Shown: positions 1 to 7,217 of the stretch, piece after piece
Numbering within the stretch: the first letter of the stretch is position 1
Layout of the letters: each line of letters begins with the position of its first letter
From: Symbiodinium natans
Taxonomy: Eukaryota; Sar; Dinophyceae; Suessiales; Symbiodiniaceae
Assembly (NCBI GenBank): GCA_905221605.1
Contig: CAJNDS010002090.1
Span: 120,001-137,044, forward strand
Reading direction: 5' to 3'
DNA length: 17,044 bases
Position numbers and translations under genes: made by a program
Notes under the pieces: model-generated
The model's database searches: none
Told to the model about the DNA's origin: nothing
Seen by the model: only the letters and a program-made list of their open reading frames with translations

Positions 1-3000
1 ACCCACTGGACTACCTCATCCCAATTTCAGGTGCATGGCTGGACAGCTGTTTCAGGCGGTTTACCGGATGAAGAGCTCGTGAGGTCCCCTCCCGCTCAAA
101 CACCCCAGTTGCCCGGACAGCCTAAGCACCGGCGCTCAGCGGGTGTTCTCACTCTACTATCGCCTAGCATAGACTCTGCAACACTGCGCTGGCAGGATCT
201 ACACCCAGGCCGTGCTCACGAGGTTCACTGCGAAGTCCGAGGTCACCCAGTGCTCCTGCTCAACTGCTATCAGTACACTAAGCAGAGGGGCATGACGGAG
301 CAAGACCACTATGCCACCCAGAGCAAAGTTCTCTCCTCCCTAGGCAAGTCCCTCTCCAACCTATCACAGCGCACTGTTCCGGTACTGGCGGGCGACTTCA
401 ACTCGTCCCTAAAACCTAATCCCCCCTATGTAGGGGGAGTGGTACCGGCAGGGTCTTCTAAGCACAAACCGGTTCAGAAGCAGTTCCAGAAGTTTCTTCA
501 GCGAAACTCTCTAGTTGCGCTTAACACATGGCAAGGGCGAAAGGCAAACACCTTCACCTCGCCACAGGGCAGCTCTCAGATAGATTTCATCTTGACATCC
601 AAATTCTATGCTGCTCAGCTAGCCCGCAAAGTGTGTGTCCTCAAGGACTTTAAGCTAGGAGCATGGAGAAAAGGCGGCAAACACACGCCACTCCGGACGG
701 CAGTACCGCTCAAGAAGGTCTGGAGACAACCGTTCTCGACCAAAACTCAGCCAGTAGTCCCTTCTAAACAAAAGTCCCTACTGGCTCAACATGTTCGACA
801 AAATACTCCTCTGGCTAAAACCCTGCGAGACCAAGTTGCACAGGACGTTGATAAACTCCGAGCGCAGAAGAATGGAGAGCCTCTTCACCCTGATGAGGTC
901 AACGAGCTTCTTCTCGAACATGCCAAGACCTTCCAACCGAGGGACCCAGGAGCAGGCACCTCAGACGCGGCTCCGACAGCACAACCTCTGTGGCGGCTTC
1001 ATAACAATCGGCAGACTGCACTAAGGAACCTAAGACGTGAGGATGACGTCATAAATAAGATGGCCCGCACCGAGCACCTCAAACAGGCTCAGCGCTCACT
1101 AGACGAGGCAGCCAAGACACATGCCCTCCAGATAAAAAATCAGGCCCGAGCAAGGACTCATCGCACTCTGACAGAGATTTCTGAGAAGGTCAAACGAGAT
1201 CCACATGCGGCATATCGCTCTTTAAAACATGTAGCTCCCTGGTCTCCTGCACCTAGAGTCTGCCTCAGATCGCCATGCGGCCGTATCCTAACTGAGTCCG
1301 AGGGGCTAGCCGAGCTAAAGAGACATAGTCTTTCCATCTTCTCCTCGCATCCCCCCCTAGCCAGTGGGGTAGGCCAAGCCTTGCCCAAGCTGGACAAAAG
1401 CAGTCTGGCAAAAGGCATAGCCTCTATAAAGCCGGAAAAGGCAGTACCGCAAGGATCTGCCCCAGCATCCATGTACCGCCTTTGTGCCTCAACAGTGGCC
1501 GATAATTACTGTGACTATCTTGAAGCGGTGCCTCTGTCTCCCGCTCTGACCCATCCGGCGTGCGAGGTCACCTCCTGCCAGGGGAAGAGCGAACCTCGGC
1601 ATAACACAGCACCACTGAATCAAGCCGAGCCACCCTCGCTGCCTACAACGGCCAAATCAGCAGACCTCAGCTTCATACCCAAGCCCTCTAAACCTGCCTC
1701 TAAGCCGGAGAACTTGCGACCGCTAGGCATCATTAGGCCAGATGGCAAAGGCATAGCCTCTGAGGCTAGGAGACGGCTTGACCCCCTTTTTAAGAAGGCC
1801 CACTTTGCCTCCCCTCAATTTGCCTATATTCCAGGCCGCGGTATCGCCGACGCCCAACTCCGGGTGATTGGCCACGCAAGGCGTGTCCGAGCCATGCTTC
1901 GATCCCGAGCACCGGACAGGTTCTGCACTCCCAAGCGCAAGAAGGGTAAGCCAGATCTGATTGGAGGCTTCACCTTCTCACTAGACCTCTCTCAAGCTTT
2001 TGACAAAACAAGTAGAGAGGCTCTCTTGCGCTCACTAATAACTTACGGGGCCTCACCCGCAGACGTTGAGCTGGTTGCGTCCCTTCATAGGGAAGCCCAG
2101 TATAACTTGCGCTATGGAAGAAGCCAGGACACAGTCACCTCAACAAGAGGTATAAAGCAAGGCTGCAAACTAGCCCCCTCTCTCTTCTCCCTGGTCATCA
2201 CGGAGGCGTTCCGGCTTATGGCTACCCACATAGGGTTCCCTCCCATACAGCAGTTCCTCACAGGCTTTGCGGATGACCTCGTCATTCACCGTGACATCCA
2301 CAACTGGTCCGATCTCTACGCGGCTCATGACATGGTCAGATTGTTACTGCATTACCTGCAAGAAGCCGGACTAGAAGTAAATTATGCCAAGTGCAACATC
2401 ATGGTCAAACTAGCAGGTCGCCACGCACAGCATGCCAAGAAGCTCTTCAAGTCACAGGAACTCCGCTCAGGCCGGAAGGTTACGGTCTGGAACATAGATG
2501 CCCCAGAGCAACCAAGACGGCCAATTCTGCTCTCGACTTCCTCTGTTCTTCCCCCTCTCCCCTCCCTTCCTTCCTTCGAACTGGTAGACTCCTTCAAGTA
2601 TCTAGGGGTTATGGTCAGCTACTCAAACCCGGAAGATCTTACTTATTCCTTAAGACAAGAGAGAGCGGCGAAGAAAAAACAGACTGTGCGCAAATTCATT
2701 CACAATAAGCGCAGGACAAAAACCGCATCTAGGCTGCTTGTCTGGAGAGCCACCGTCTGGTCCACGGCCACTTTTGGACTTGAATCCGTCGGTCTCTCAG
2801 GAAGGCGGGCACGGGCACTCCGTTCATGGCATGCCAGACAGGTGCGAGCTGTAACACACAACCCTGTGCATAAAACTCGTGAAACTACAGCAGAGCTCTT
2901 TGCACGTCTTAAACTCGTCTCTCCCATTCAGCAGCTTCATGATCGCTCAGCCCAGCGCCTAGACTCCCTTCGCAAGCGCCGGCATGCAGCACCAGCGAGT

Positions 3001-4257
3001 GAGGTCACCTCCTGCTCAACATCCACGCCGGCCAACACGAGTTCTTCGCTCCTCGCCCAGTCCGGCGCCTGGCCAAGTGAGGATATCCTAACCATTCCCT
3101 CCACCCTGCAAACGGCGGAGGAAATTGTAGCCTCTTACAGCAAGCTGCTCAGGGAGGTCGACAATGACCCTTCTCCGGACGTGCCCATGCACACATGCTG
3201 TGGCAAGGTATTTCGCACTGCGGCGGGCATGAGAACACACCGGACAGTCAAGCATCCGGCTCCTGTTCCGCCACCCCTTGAATTCTCACGCCTAAAGCAC
3301 TCCGTGGGAGGCCTGCCTCAATGCTCAAACTGCCAGGCGAAATTTAAAAACTGGCATAATCTACAACAACACGTTGAGCGCAGAGTCTGCCGACAGGCTG
3401 GCTTCAAGCTTTCTAGACCTGAGGCGGCCACTCAGGCTGACGAAGCTCCTCCCAAGGCGAGTGAGGTCTCCTCCAGCCAGGAGCTCGTGCCCTCGTCAGA
3501 CTGCCGTGCTACTGCCGCACCCTCGGTCCAACTTACCTTGCAGATAGACACAGTGCCGCTCATCTCGCGCATGCGCACCGAACTGCTGCAACAGGCCGGA
3601 ACCCAGACCTTCCTCGAGCTCCTCACCGGCCACCTTGGCCAGCAACTCACCAGGACCTGTCTGCTCTGCGACTCGTGGATAGCCTCCACGACAAAAATAG
3701 CCTTCCACCTCACAAAGAAACACGGGGCAGAATGGGACTCTTATAAGGCTTCTGCGGGGAATAACACCTCTAAGATGTATGTGCTGACCCGCCTGTCCCC
3801 CTGTCCTGCCTGTGGAGTGAAAGTGGAGAGCGCCCCCCGACACACGAAGCAGTGCCCGGTCATTCAGCAATTACAACTCTTCTTCTTTCTGCACCCTGAC
3901 GCCCCTCTTTCCAGAATGCACTCGTCCCTCCAACACACTCAACTCTCACATCTCTCGCCCCCACCTCTGGGGCTGGCGCATCTCCTTCTGCGGTCCCTAC
4001 CCCCAGGCCGAACACGACAACATCACACCAACACGAATCTCCCACACAGGCTACCCCCCAACCAACGACGTTCCAACAGCGGACCCTGCAGGCTCCCAAT
4101 CCCAGGCCCAAGCAAAGCCAGCTTCAGAGATGGTTTCGCCCAGGGAGTGCCTCCCAGGCTGCACAGCCGGGCGCAGGACCTCCTCAGCCAGCACCGACAG
4201 ACCTGGATGCCTCTCCTCCGCCACCGCCTCCTGCAGCTCAGCCTATGCCACAGTTAA
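1..4257 (+). CDS. Non-LTR retrotransposon polyprotein: APE-type endonuclease, reverse transcriptase, C-terminal zinc fingers (5' partial)
   Basis: The frame is open from base 1, so the N-terminus lies upstream. It begins at Thr-His-Trp, as in the ETHW-type endonuclease motif. Residues about 1-235 are an exonuclease/endonuclease/phosphatase fold: GDFNS (D132, N134), SQIDF (D195), KHTPL (H228). Residues about 560-900 are a reverse transcriptase: motif A with D662, motif B RGIKQGC near 716-722, catalytic FADD at 756-759, then the AGLEVNYAKC and FKYLGV motifs. Four CCHH/CCHC-like zinc fingers start near C1066, C1108, C1220 and C1268. Known role of the family: nick the target DNA and prime cDNA synthesis from it. 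The frame runs to a stop at 4257, but from about 3880 its composition degrades, and the linker and USP domain continue in frames 3 and 2. Four foldback elements lie in loops or linkers without breaking the frame. Confidence 0.93.
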   Translation, partial: THWTTSSQFQVHGWTAVSGGLPDEELVRSPPAQTPQLPGQPKHRRSAGVLTLLSPSIDSATLRWQDLHPGRAHEVHCEVRGHPVLLLNCYQYTKQRGMTEQDHYATQSKVLSSLGKSLSNLSQRTVPVLAGDFNSSLKPNPPYVGGVVPAGSSKHKPVQKQFQKFLQRNSLVALNTWQGRKANTFTSPQGSSQIDFILTSKFYAAQLARKVCVLKDFKLGAWRKGGKHTPLRTAVPLKKVWRQPFSTKTQPVVPSKQKSLLAQHVRQNTPLAKTLRDQVAQDVDKLRAQKNGEPLHPDEVNELLLEHAKTFQPRDPGAGTSDAAPTAQPLWRLHNNRQTALRNLRREDDVINKMARTEHLKQAQRSLDEAAKTHALQIKNQARARTHRTLTEISEKVKRDPHAAYRSLKHVAPWSPAPRVCLRSPCGRILTESEGLAELKRHSLSIFSSHPPLASGVGQALPKLDKSSLAKGIASIKPEKAVPQGSAPASMYRLCASTVADNYCDYLEAVPLSPALTHPACEVTSCQGKSEPRHNTAPLNQAEPPSLPTTAKSADLSFIPKPSKPASKPENLRPLGIIRPDGKGIASEARRRLDPLFKKAHFASPQFAYIPGRGIADAQLRVIGHARRVRAMLRSRAPDRFCTPKRKKGKPDLIGGFTFSLDLSQAFDKTSREALLRSLITYGASPADVELVASLHREAQYNLRYGRSQDTVTSTRGIKQGCKLAPSLFSLVITEAFRLMATHIGFPPIQQFLTGFADDLVIHRDIHNWSDLYAAHDMVRLLLHYLQEAGLEVNYAKCNIMVKLAGRHAQHAKKLFKSQELRSGRKVTVWNIDAPEQPRRPILLSTSSVLPPLPSLPSFELVDSFKYLGVMVSYSNPEDLTYSLRQERAAKKKQTVRKFIHNKRRTKTASRLLVWRATVWSTATFGLESVGLSGRRARALRSWHARQVRAVTHNPVHKTRETTAELFARLKLVSPIQQLHDRSAQRLDSLRKRRHAAPASEVTSCSTSTPANTSSSLLAQSGAWPSEDILTIPSTLQTAEEIVASYSKLLREVDNDPSPDVPMHTCCGKVFRTAAGMRTHRTVKHPAPVPPPLEFSRLKHSVGGLPQCSNCQAKFKNWHNLQQHVERRVCRQAGFKLSRPEAATQADEAPPKASEVSSSQELVPSSDCRATAAPSVQLTLQIDTVPLISRMRTELLQQAGTQTFLELLTGHLGQQLTRTCLLCDSWIASTTKIAFHLTKKHGAEWDSYKASAGNNTSKMYVLTRLSPCPACGVKVESAPRHTKQCPVIQQLQLFFFLHPDAPLSRMHSSLQHTQLSHLSPPPLGLAHLLLRSLPPGRTRQHHTNTNLPHRLPPNQRRSNSGPCRLPIPGPSKASFRDGFAQGVPPRLHSRAQDLLSQHRQTWMPLLRHRLLQLSLCHS
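73..97 (+). repeat. Foldback element 1 (inside RT polyprotein gene)
   Basis: Core GTGAGGTCCCCTCC (79-92) with arms GAGC (73-76) and GCTC (94-97). It is read in frame as VRSPP in the endonuclease domain, in the loop between the GW segment and the SAGV strand. Confidence 0.7.
1557..1579 (+). repeat. Foldback element 2 (inside RT polyprotein gene)
   Basis: Core TGCGAGGTCACCTCCT (1561-1576) with short arms GGC/GCC. It encodes CEVTSC in the low-complexity stretch just before the reverse transcriptase. Confidence 0.65.
2994..3016 (+). repeat. Foldback element 3 (inside RT polyprotein gene)
   Basis: Core GAGTGAGGTCACCTCCT (2997-3013) with arms AGC/GCT. It encodes SEVTSC in the linker between the reverse transcriptase and the first zinc finger. 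Confidence 0.75.
3456..3478 (+). repeat. Foldback element 4 (inside RT polyprotein gene)
   Basis: Core GAGTGAGGTCTCCTCCA (3459-3475) with arms GGC/GCC. It encodes SEVSS in the linker between zinc fingers 2 and 3. Confidence 0.7.
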
Positions 4258-4295
4258 TCCTCATAACTTGTGCTACGCCATTTCAGTCTTGCAGA
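3900..4295 (+). other. Displaced linker between zinc fingers and USP domain (frame 3)
   Basis: Frame 3 is open here, from just after a TGA at 3897-3899 to a TGA at 4296-4298. Its translation reads like a natural disordered linker rich in Pro, Gln, Thr, Ala and Ser, with a run of six prolines near 4217-4234. The other two frames read as arbitrary Leu/Arg/His-rich or Cys-rich sequence over the same stretch. The simplest reading is that this linker joined the zinc-finger region (frame 1) to the USP domain (frame 2), and that two small indels, near 3870-3900 and near 4245-4262, now separate them. Sequencing or assembly error is possible. Confidence 0.55.
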
Positions 4296-5032
4296 TGATT
4301 AGCGCTCTGAGGGAAGAACCCTCAGTGGACTGGTCGAACCTTCACCCTCTCCAGAGGGAACTTCGAGCAAGGGCCTCGCACCCAGTCTCTATTCTTGCAC
4401 TAGAATCGCTCCCGCATTGTCATCCTGACTGGAGGCTTGCTAATAGGCAAAGCGATGCACTCGAGTACTTGACGTTTTTGTTGGCTAACCACCATGGCTC
4501 CTTACAAGGCACCCCCTGGAAGAGAGTCTATGATGCTGACATACCCGACTCAACCGGCTTCTCCCCCCTTCTACTAACCTTCCCGGAAGGCACAGACCCG
4601 ACCAGGCTGTCCCAGCCTGACTCCCAGGCAGCGCCCATCTTAGCCTATTCACTGTCCTTCTTTGTGCACGAGTGGCACTCTCCACATGACTCGAAGGCGG
4701 CACTGCTGTATACACCTCCTTATATCTTTGTGTCTCTGCCAAGGTTCACAAATGCCGGAGAGAAGCAACACTGGAGACTCACGGGCTTGCAGGACGAAAT
4801 ACAGCTGCCTGCATGGACCGGGCCTCACTCTCAATCCTTTGTTCGCTACAGATCCGTCTCGGGACTCTTTCACATAGGGCAGGAAGCCACCTCAGGTCAT
4901 TACAGATCCTTCACCTTGCTTCCTTCTCTGCAGGTAGGTGATGACTCCAGCCCAGGCTTCTCACCTACGAGCGAGGAACGTGCACAGATCGGGTCAGGAG
5001 CTTACCTTTTGCTCCTCCAACGCTTAAGTTAA
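4130..5032 (+). CDS. USP-type ubiquitin carboxyl-terminal hydrolase domain, probable C-terminal part of the retroelement polyprotein
   Basis: Peptidase C19 (USP) hallmarks are visible. The Cys box NPHNLCYAISVLQ has its catalytic Cys at residue 48 of this frame. A middle motif PPYIFVSLPRF resembles the usual LPxxLxxxLxRF strand. The His box SGHYRSF has His257, and the terminal AYLLLLQR strand matches the usual AYxLxY end. USPs remove ubiquitin or ubiquitin-like chains. The domain is about 250 residues, short for the family but with both catalytic boxes. The ATG at 4130 is only the first in this frame; upstream residues to about 45 do not look authentic, and the real coding path probably enters from the frame-3 linker near 4245-4262. 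The frame overlaps the end of the RT frame by 128 bases. A foldback element follows the TAA by 7 bases. Confidence 0.72.
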   Translation: MVSPRECLPGCTAGRRTSSASTDRPGCLSSATASCSSAYATVNPHNLCYAISVLQMISALREEPSVDWSNLHPLQRELRARASHPVSILALESLPHCHPDWRLANRQSDALEYLTFLLANHHGSLQGTPWKRVYDADIPDSTGFSPLLLTFPEGTDPTRLSQPDSQAAPILAYSLSFFVHEWHSPHDSKAALLYTPPYIFVSLPRFTNAGEKQHWRLTGLQDEIQLPAWTGPHSQSFVRYRSVSGLFHIGQEATSGHYRSFTLLPSLQVGDDSSPGFSPTSEERAQIGSGAYLLLLQRLS

Positions 5033-5039
5033 GTCCCAT

Positions 5040-5072
5040 TCACCTTCGTGTGAGGTCCCCTCCTGAAGGTGA
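5040..5072 (+). repeat. Foldback element 5 (after USP stop)
   Basis: Core GTGTGAGGTCCCCTCCT (5048-5064). The arms TCACCTTC and GAAGGTGA form a perfect 8-bp stem. It starts 7 bases after the USP stop and is the only such element before the next gene. Confidence 0.9.
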
Positions 5073-5120
5073 GCGGGCAGCGTTTTACTTGTGCTACCAT
5101 GCGTGTCCTCCCTAAGCGCT

Positions 5121-6026
5121 ATGGAGCAAGCCCAGCAGGAGCTGCTGAACAACCCCGCACTATGCCAAGTGCTCTTTAAGAACCTCCCCCATCTTGCCGC
5201 TTCATCCATGGCTGCCCGGGCATTTGGCCCTGATGAACGTTCAACGTCCAGAGAACTGGTCCCTGCTCACGACAGGGACAGGCCTCCCAAACAGCGCCGT
5301 CAGCAGAAAGATCTGGAGCAGGACGAGGAAATGCCGCCGACTCGATTGCCCTCACCATCCAGGAGGCCCAAGAGGACTGGTCGCCGTAATGGCTCCAGAC
5401 CAAGGGCCTCGCGCAACGGTCCGCAGCAATCAAAGCAGGAGGTCAAACCAACCGCTGACCTCTTAGCTAGCATCATCTTGGCCCTGCTGAATCACGAGGA
5501 TGAATTGACAGCTTTGCGATACCATCATGGATGGATCTTCTACGCCACGGTGCACCAGGCGAACAGTGTGGTTCCCTCCTTGGCACGGATCCAGCAACAG
5601 TGGAAGTCGGACCAGCCCCAGGACTCCCCTGGCACGCCTGTTCGCCACACCCTGTTCATCGGTCTCCTTCACGAGCTGCACACTCGAGCCCAGGGCTTCG
5701 ATCACGTCGCCTATGACAGCACGAACCAGGACAAGGAATCAGCACTTATCTCTCTACCAGGAGCACTTGCCTCCCGAGGTCGACACCACACGGACGAGAA
5801 CCCTGCCTTCTACTGGAACTACATGAGATGGGACGCCAAACAGCGGAAGGTAGTCATCGATGCCCAACGCTCGCCCAAGGTTGTCTCCACCCACCTGGCG
5901 GCTATGCTCGCTAGATCAGGAACAGCTCACCAAGTTCAGGCCGTCCAGACCGCTGCGAACCAACCTGACGGAAGAAAGGCCGGTCATAGCCTTCCTCCTG
6001 GAACTGGCCCTGACTATCGGAGATGA
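5121..6026 (+). CDS. Unrecognised protein with basic disordered region, frameshifted near its C-terminus
   Basis: I do not recognise this family. The ATG at 5121 is the first in frame after the upstream foldback element. Residues about 36-110 are Arg/Lys/Pro/Ser-rich and look disordered and nucleic-acid binding. Residues about 111-265 look like a folded, mostly helical domain (Leu-rich, with Trp138 and the segment FYWNYMRWD). From about 5905-5925 the frame loses plausibility and ends at 6026, while frame 1 carries on with convincing helical protein to 6183. Intact length would be about 350 residues. Its place directly after the RT-USP region, with only a foldback between, suggests it could be another reading frame of the same retroelement. 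That is inference. Confidence 0.6.
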   Translation: MEQAQQELLNNPALCQVLFKNLPHLAASSMAARAFGPDERSTSRELVPAHDRDRPPKQRRQQKDLEQDEEMPPTRLPSPSRRPKRTGRRNGSRPRASRNGPQQSKQEVKPTADLLASIILALLNHEDELTALRYHHGWIFYATVHQANSVVPSLARIQQQWKSDQPQDSPGTPVRHTLFIGLLHELHTRAQGFDHVAYDSTNQDKESALISLPGALASRGRHHTDENPAFYWNYMRWDAKQRKVVIDAQRSPKVVSTHLAAMLARSGTAHQVQAVQTAANQPDGRKAGHSLPPGTGPDYRR

Positions 6027-6183
6027 CCACGAGGCAATGCACGCCTTTCGACTTCTAGCGAACAACTCAATCTGGAACCTAGTTGGGGTCACCATGCGCA
6101 GGGAGGGCCTAAGACGGTCTCCACAGATGCAGACCCTCCGCGATCAGCTAGAAGCGCTGCGCACAGGAGGCAACGAGGGCTAA
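5860..6183 (+). CDS. Frameshifted continuation of the 5121 gene
   Basis: This frame-1 segment overlaps the end of the preceding frame. From about 5912 it encodes a plausible folded C-terminus with the segments ERPVIAFLLELAL and NNSIWNLVGVTMRREG, ending at a TAA at 6181-6183. The first residues from the ATG at 5860 are probably out of register and not real. A net one-base change between about 5905 and 5925 would join the two frames. An indel in the element, an assembly error or a programmed shift are all possible; no obvious slippery heptamer was seen. A foldback core starts 17 bases after the stop. Confidence 0.55.
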   Translation: MPNARPRLSPPTWRLCSLDQEQLTKFRPSRPLRTNLTEERPVIAFLLELALTIGDDHEAMHAFRLLANNSIWNLVGVTMRREGLRRSPQMQTLRDQLEALRTGGNEG

Positions 6184-6192
6184 AGTTTTCCA

Positions 6193-6227
6193 GGACATCC
6201 GAGTCGAGGTCCCCTCCTGAGCTGTCC
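6193..6227 (+). repeat. Foldback element 6 (after the 5121 gene)
   Basis: Core variant GAGTCGAGGTCCCCTCCT (6201-6218), with one extra base. Arms GGACA (6193-6197) and TGTCC (6223-6227) are set back from the core by a few unpaired bases. Confidence 0.7.
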
Positions 6228-6287
6228 AAGGCCCCCTGGACTTCCTAGGGGATCTAGCTTGTCACTTAGCCTCAGACAACCCTCTTA

Positions 6288-6315
6288 CTCTCGTGTAGAG
6301 GTCCCCTCCTGAGAG
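6288..6315 (+). repeat. Foldback element 7
   Basis: Core variant GTGTAGAGGTCCCCTCCT (6293-6310) with arms CTCTC/GAGAG, perfect over 5 bp. Its 3' arm can pair instead with downstream TCTC (6344-6347). Confidence 0.8.
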
Positions 6316-6347
6316 AACGAGGGCGCTGATGAGTCAGCCCGTTTCTC
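6311..6347 (+). repeat. Second hairpin overlapping foldback 7
   Basis: The 3' strand TCAGCCCGTTTCTC (6334-6347) can pair with 6311-6329 as TGA/TCA, GGGC/GCCC, AAC/GTT and GAGA/TCTC, with small bulges on the 5' side and a TGAG loop. It competes with foldback 7 for the GAGAG arm. Confidence 0.4.
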
Positions 6348-6634
6348 CCTTCTCTGGCGCCTCGCGCGCACCGTGCCTGCCAGGAAAAGTCTCTTCTGCA
6401 CCACCCGTCAAGCTTCACTATTGCATCGAACTGCCTTTCTCCCATTAAAACTGAGGCCGAGCTTTACTTACGCCAGCCGTCGACCAGAGCGAGCCACACC
6501 ACAGGCTCTCGCATGACTTACAAGCTATGGGACCGTTTTCCGCCATGCGCCTGACCGAAGCCCTAACTTAGCTCAGCATCAGCCGTTCTGCTCATATTGA
6601 TCAGTACTGACAGTTCCTCCACTATCACCACGCC

Positions 6635-6940
6635 ATGGCAACCAACCCGGAGGGCACGATTCTCGCCATTGAAAACACCCCTGGCACTCACACCCAGACG
6701 ACGACAAGCCAGGCCAGTGTAGCCCAGGCTCTGGTCAAGGCAACGGCACCTCCGCCACCACAGTCATCATGCGGAGCAGGCTGCGACCAATGCCACAGTG
6801 CTCCATGTGTTCGACACAAGCCGGGACATCTGTGGCACTGCTGTTTCGGGTGTGAGACTCCTGGGCGGTGCAACAAGCCCGCTCCAGGTACTGGTAGCTT
6901 TGAGCAGGATAGAGCTCGACATTTTGCGACCAGCAAGTGA
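6635..6940 (+). CDS. Small Cys/His-rich protein, possible zinc-binding module
   Basis: A 101-residue frame starting in a strong context (CGCCATGGCAAC). Residues 1-45 are low-complexity Thr/Gln/Ala/Pro. Residues about 47-80 hold a dense set of metal-ligand candidates: CGAGCDQC, then a single C, two H, HCCFGC and a final C. No named family is recognised, but the spacing would suit one or two zinc ions. The stop codon TGA (6938-6940) is the TGA inside a foldback core, so the last residues Ser-Lys are encoded by the start of that element. The size is small enough that chance is possible; the cysteine cluster and start context favour a real gene. Confidence 0.5.
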   Translation: MATNPEGTILAIENTPGTHTQTTTSQASVAQALVKATAPPPPQSSCGAGCDQCHSAPCVRHKPGHLWHCCFGCETPGRCNKPAPGTGSFEQDRARHFATSK

Positions 6941-6957
6941 GGTCTCCTCCTGCAGGT
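6929..6957 (+). repeat. Foldback element 8 (supplies stop of the Cys/His-rich gene)
   Basis: Core AAGTGAGGTCTCCTCCT (6935-6951). Arms ACCAGC/GCAGGT pair except for one A-A mismatch, with TTTT/AAAA further out beyond a 3-base bulge. The TGA of the core (6938-6940) ends the upstream gene. Confidence 0.75.
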
Positions 6958-7217
6958 AAAACGCAGCTATGCTCTCACAGCTGCGCGCCGTCGACCGAGC
7001 CAACAGTCTCAACTAAAACAATCTGCCCTAAATGCACGACAGCACTAAGCTCATCCAATGTCTCTCCGTTCCTATATTGCTGCACAGGCCCCACTGTCGA
7101 GCCCAGCACTCAGCCAGTCCTTGTGCATTGCTGAGACAAATGTCTGACCTTACGCTCTGGCAAGACTCTGTGCTCAAAGAAGGTCCACTAGGTCTACAGC
7201 GCAGGGCACCTAGGACC

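Larger units (their letters stand above)
6228..6634. other. Gene-free spacer
   Basis: Apart from foldback 7 and the overlapping hairpin, I see no gene in these 407 bases. There is no tRNA-like cloverleaf, simple repeat or long frame. It probably contains the untranslated leader of the gene at 6635. Confidence 0.55.

Noticed and set aside
20-36. TTTCAG/GT at the window start as a 3' splice site
   Set aside because: The frame is open across it and the residues on both sides fit the start of the endonuclease domain, so no intron is needed.
1158-1472. Antisense frames over 60 codons (for example 1158-1472, 3496-3870, 12744-13070)
   Set aside because: All are shadows of strongly supported + strand genes, with no recognisable motifs.
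6326-6350. CTGATGA resembling the hammerhead ribozyme core
   Set aside because: No GAAA partner and no stem II/III geometry follow. The other CTGATGA occurrences (near 888 and 5230) are in coding sequence and also lack the partner elements.
7032-7217. N-terminal extension of the kinase-like gene from ATG 7032
   Set aside because: The composition is unlike the rest of the protein, the ATG is in a poorer context than 7218, and no domain is gained. Kept only as an alternative start.
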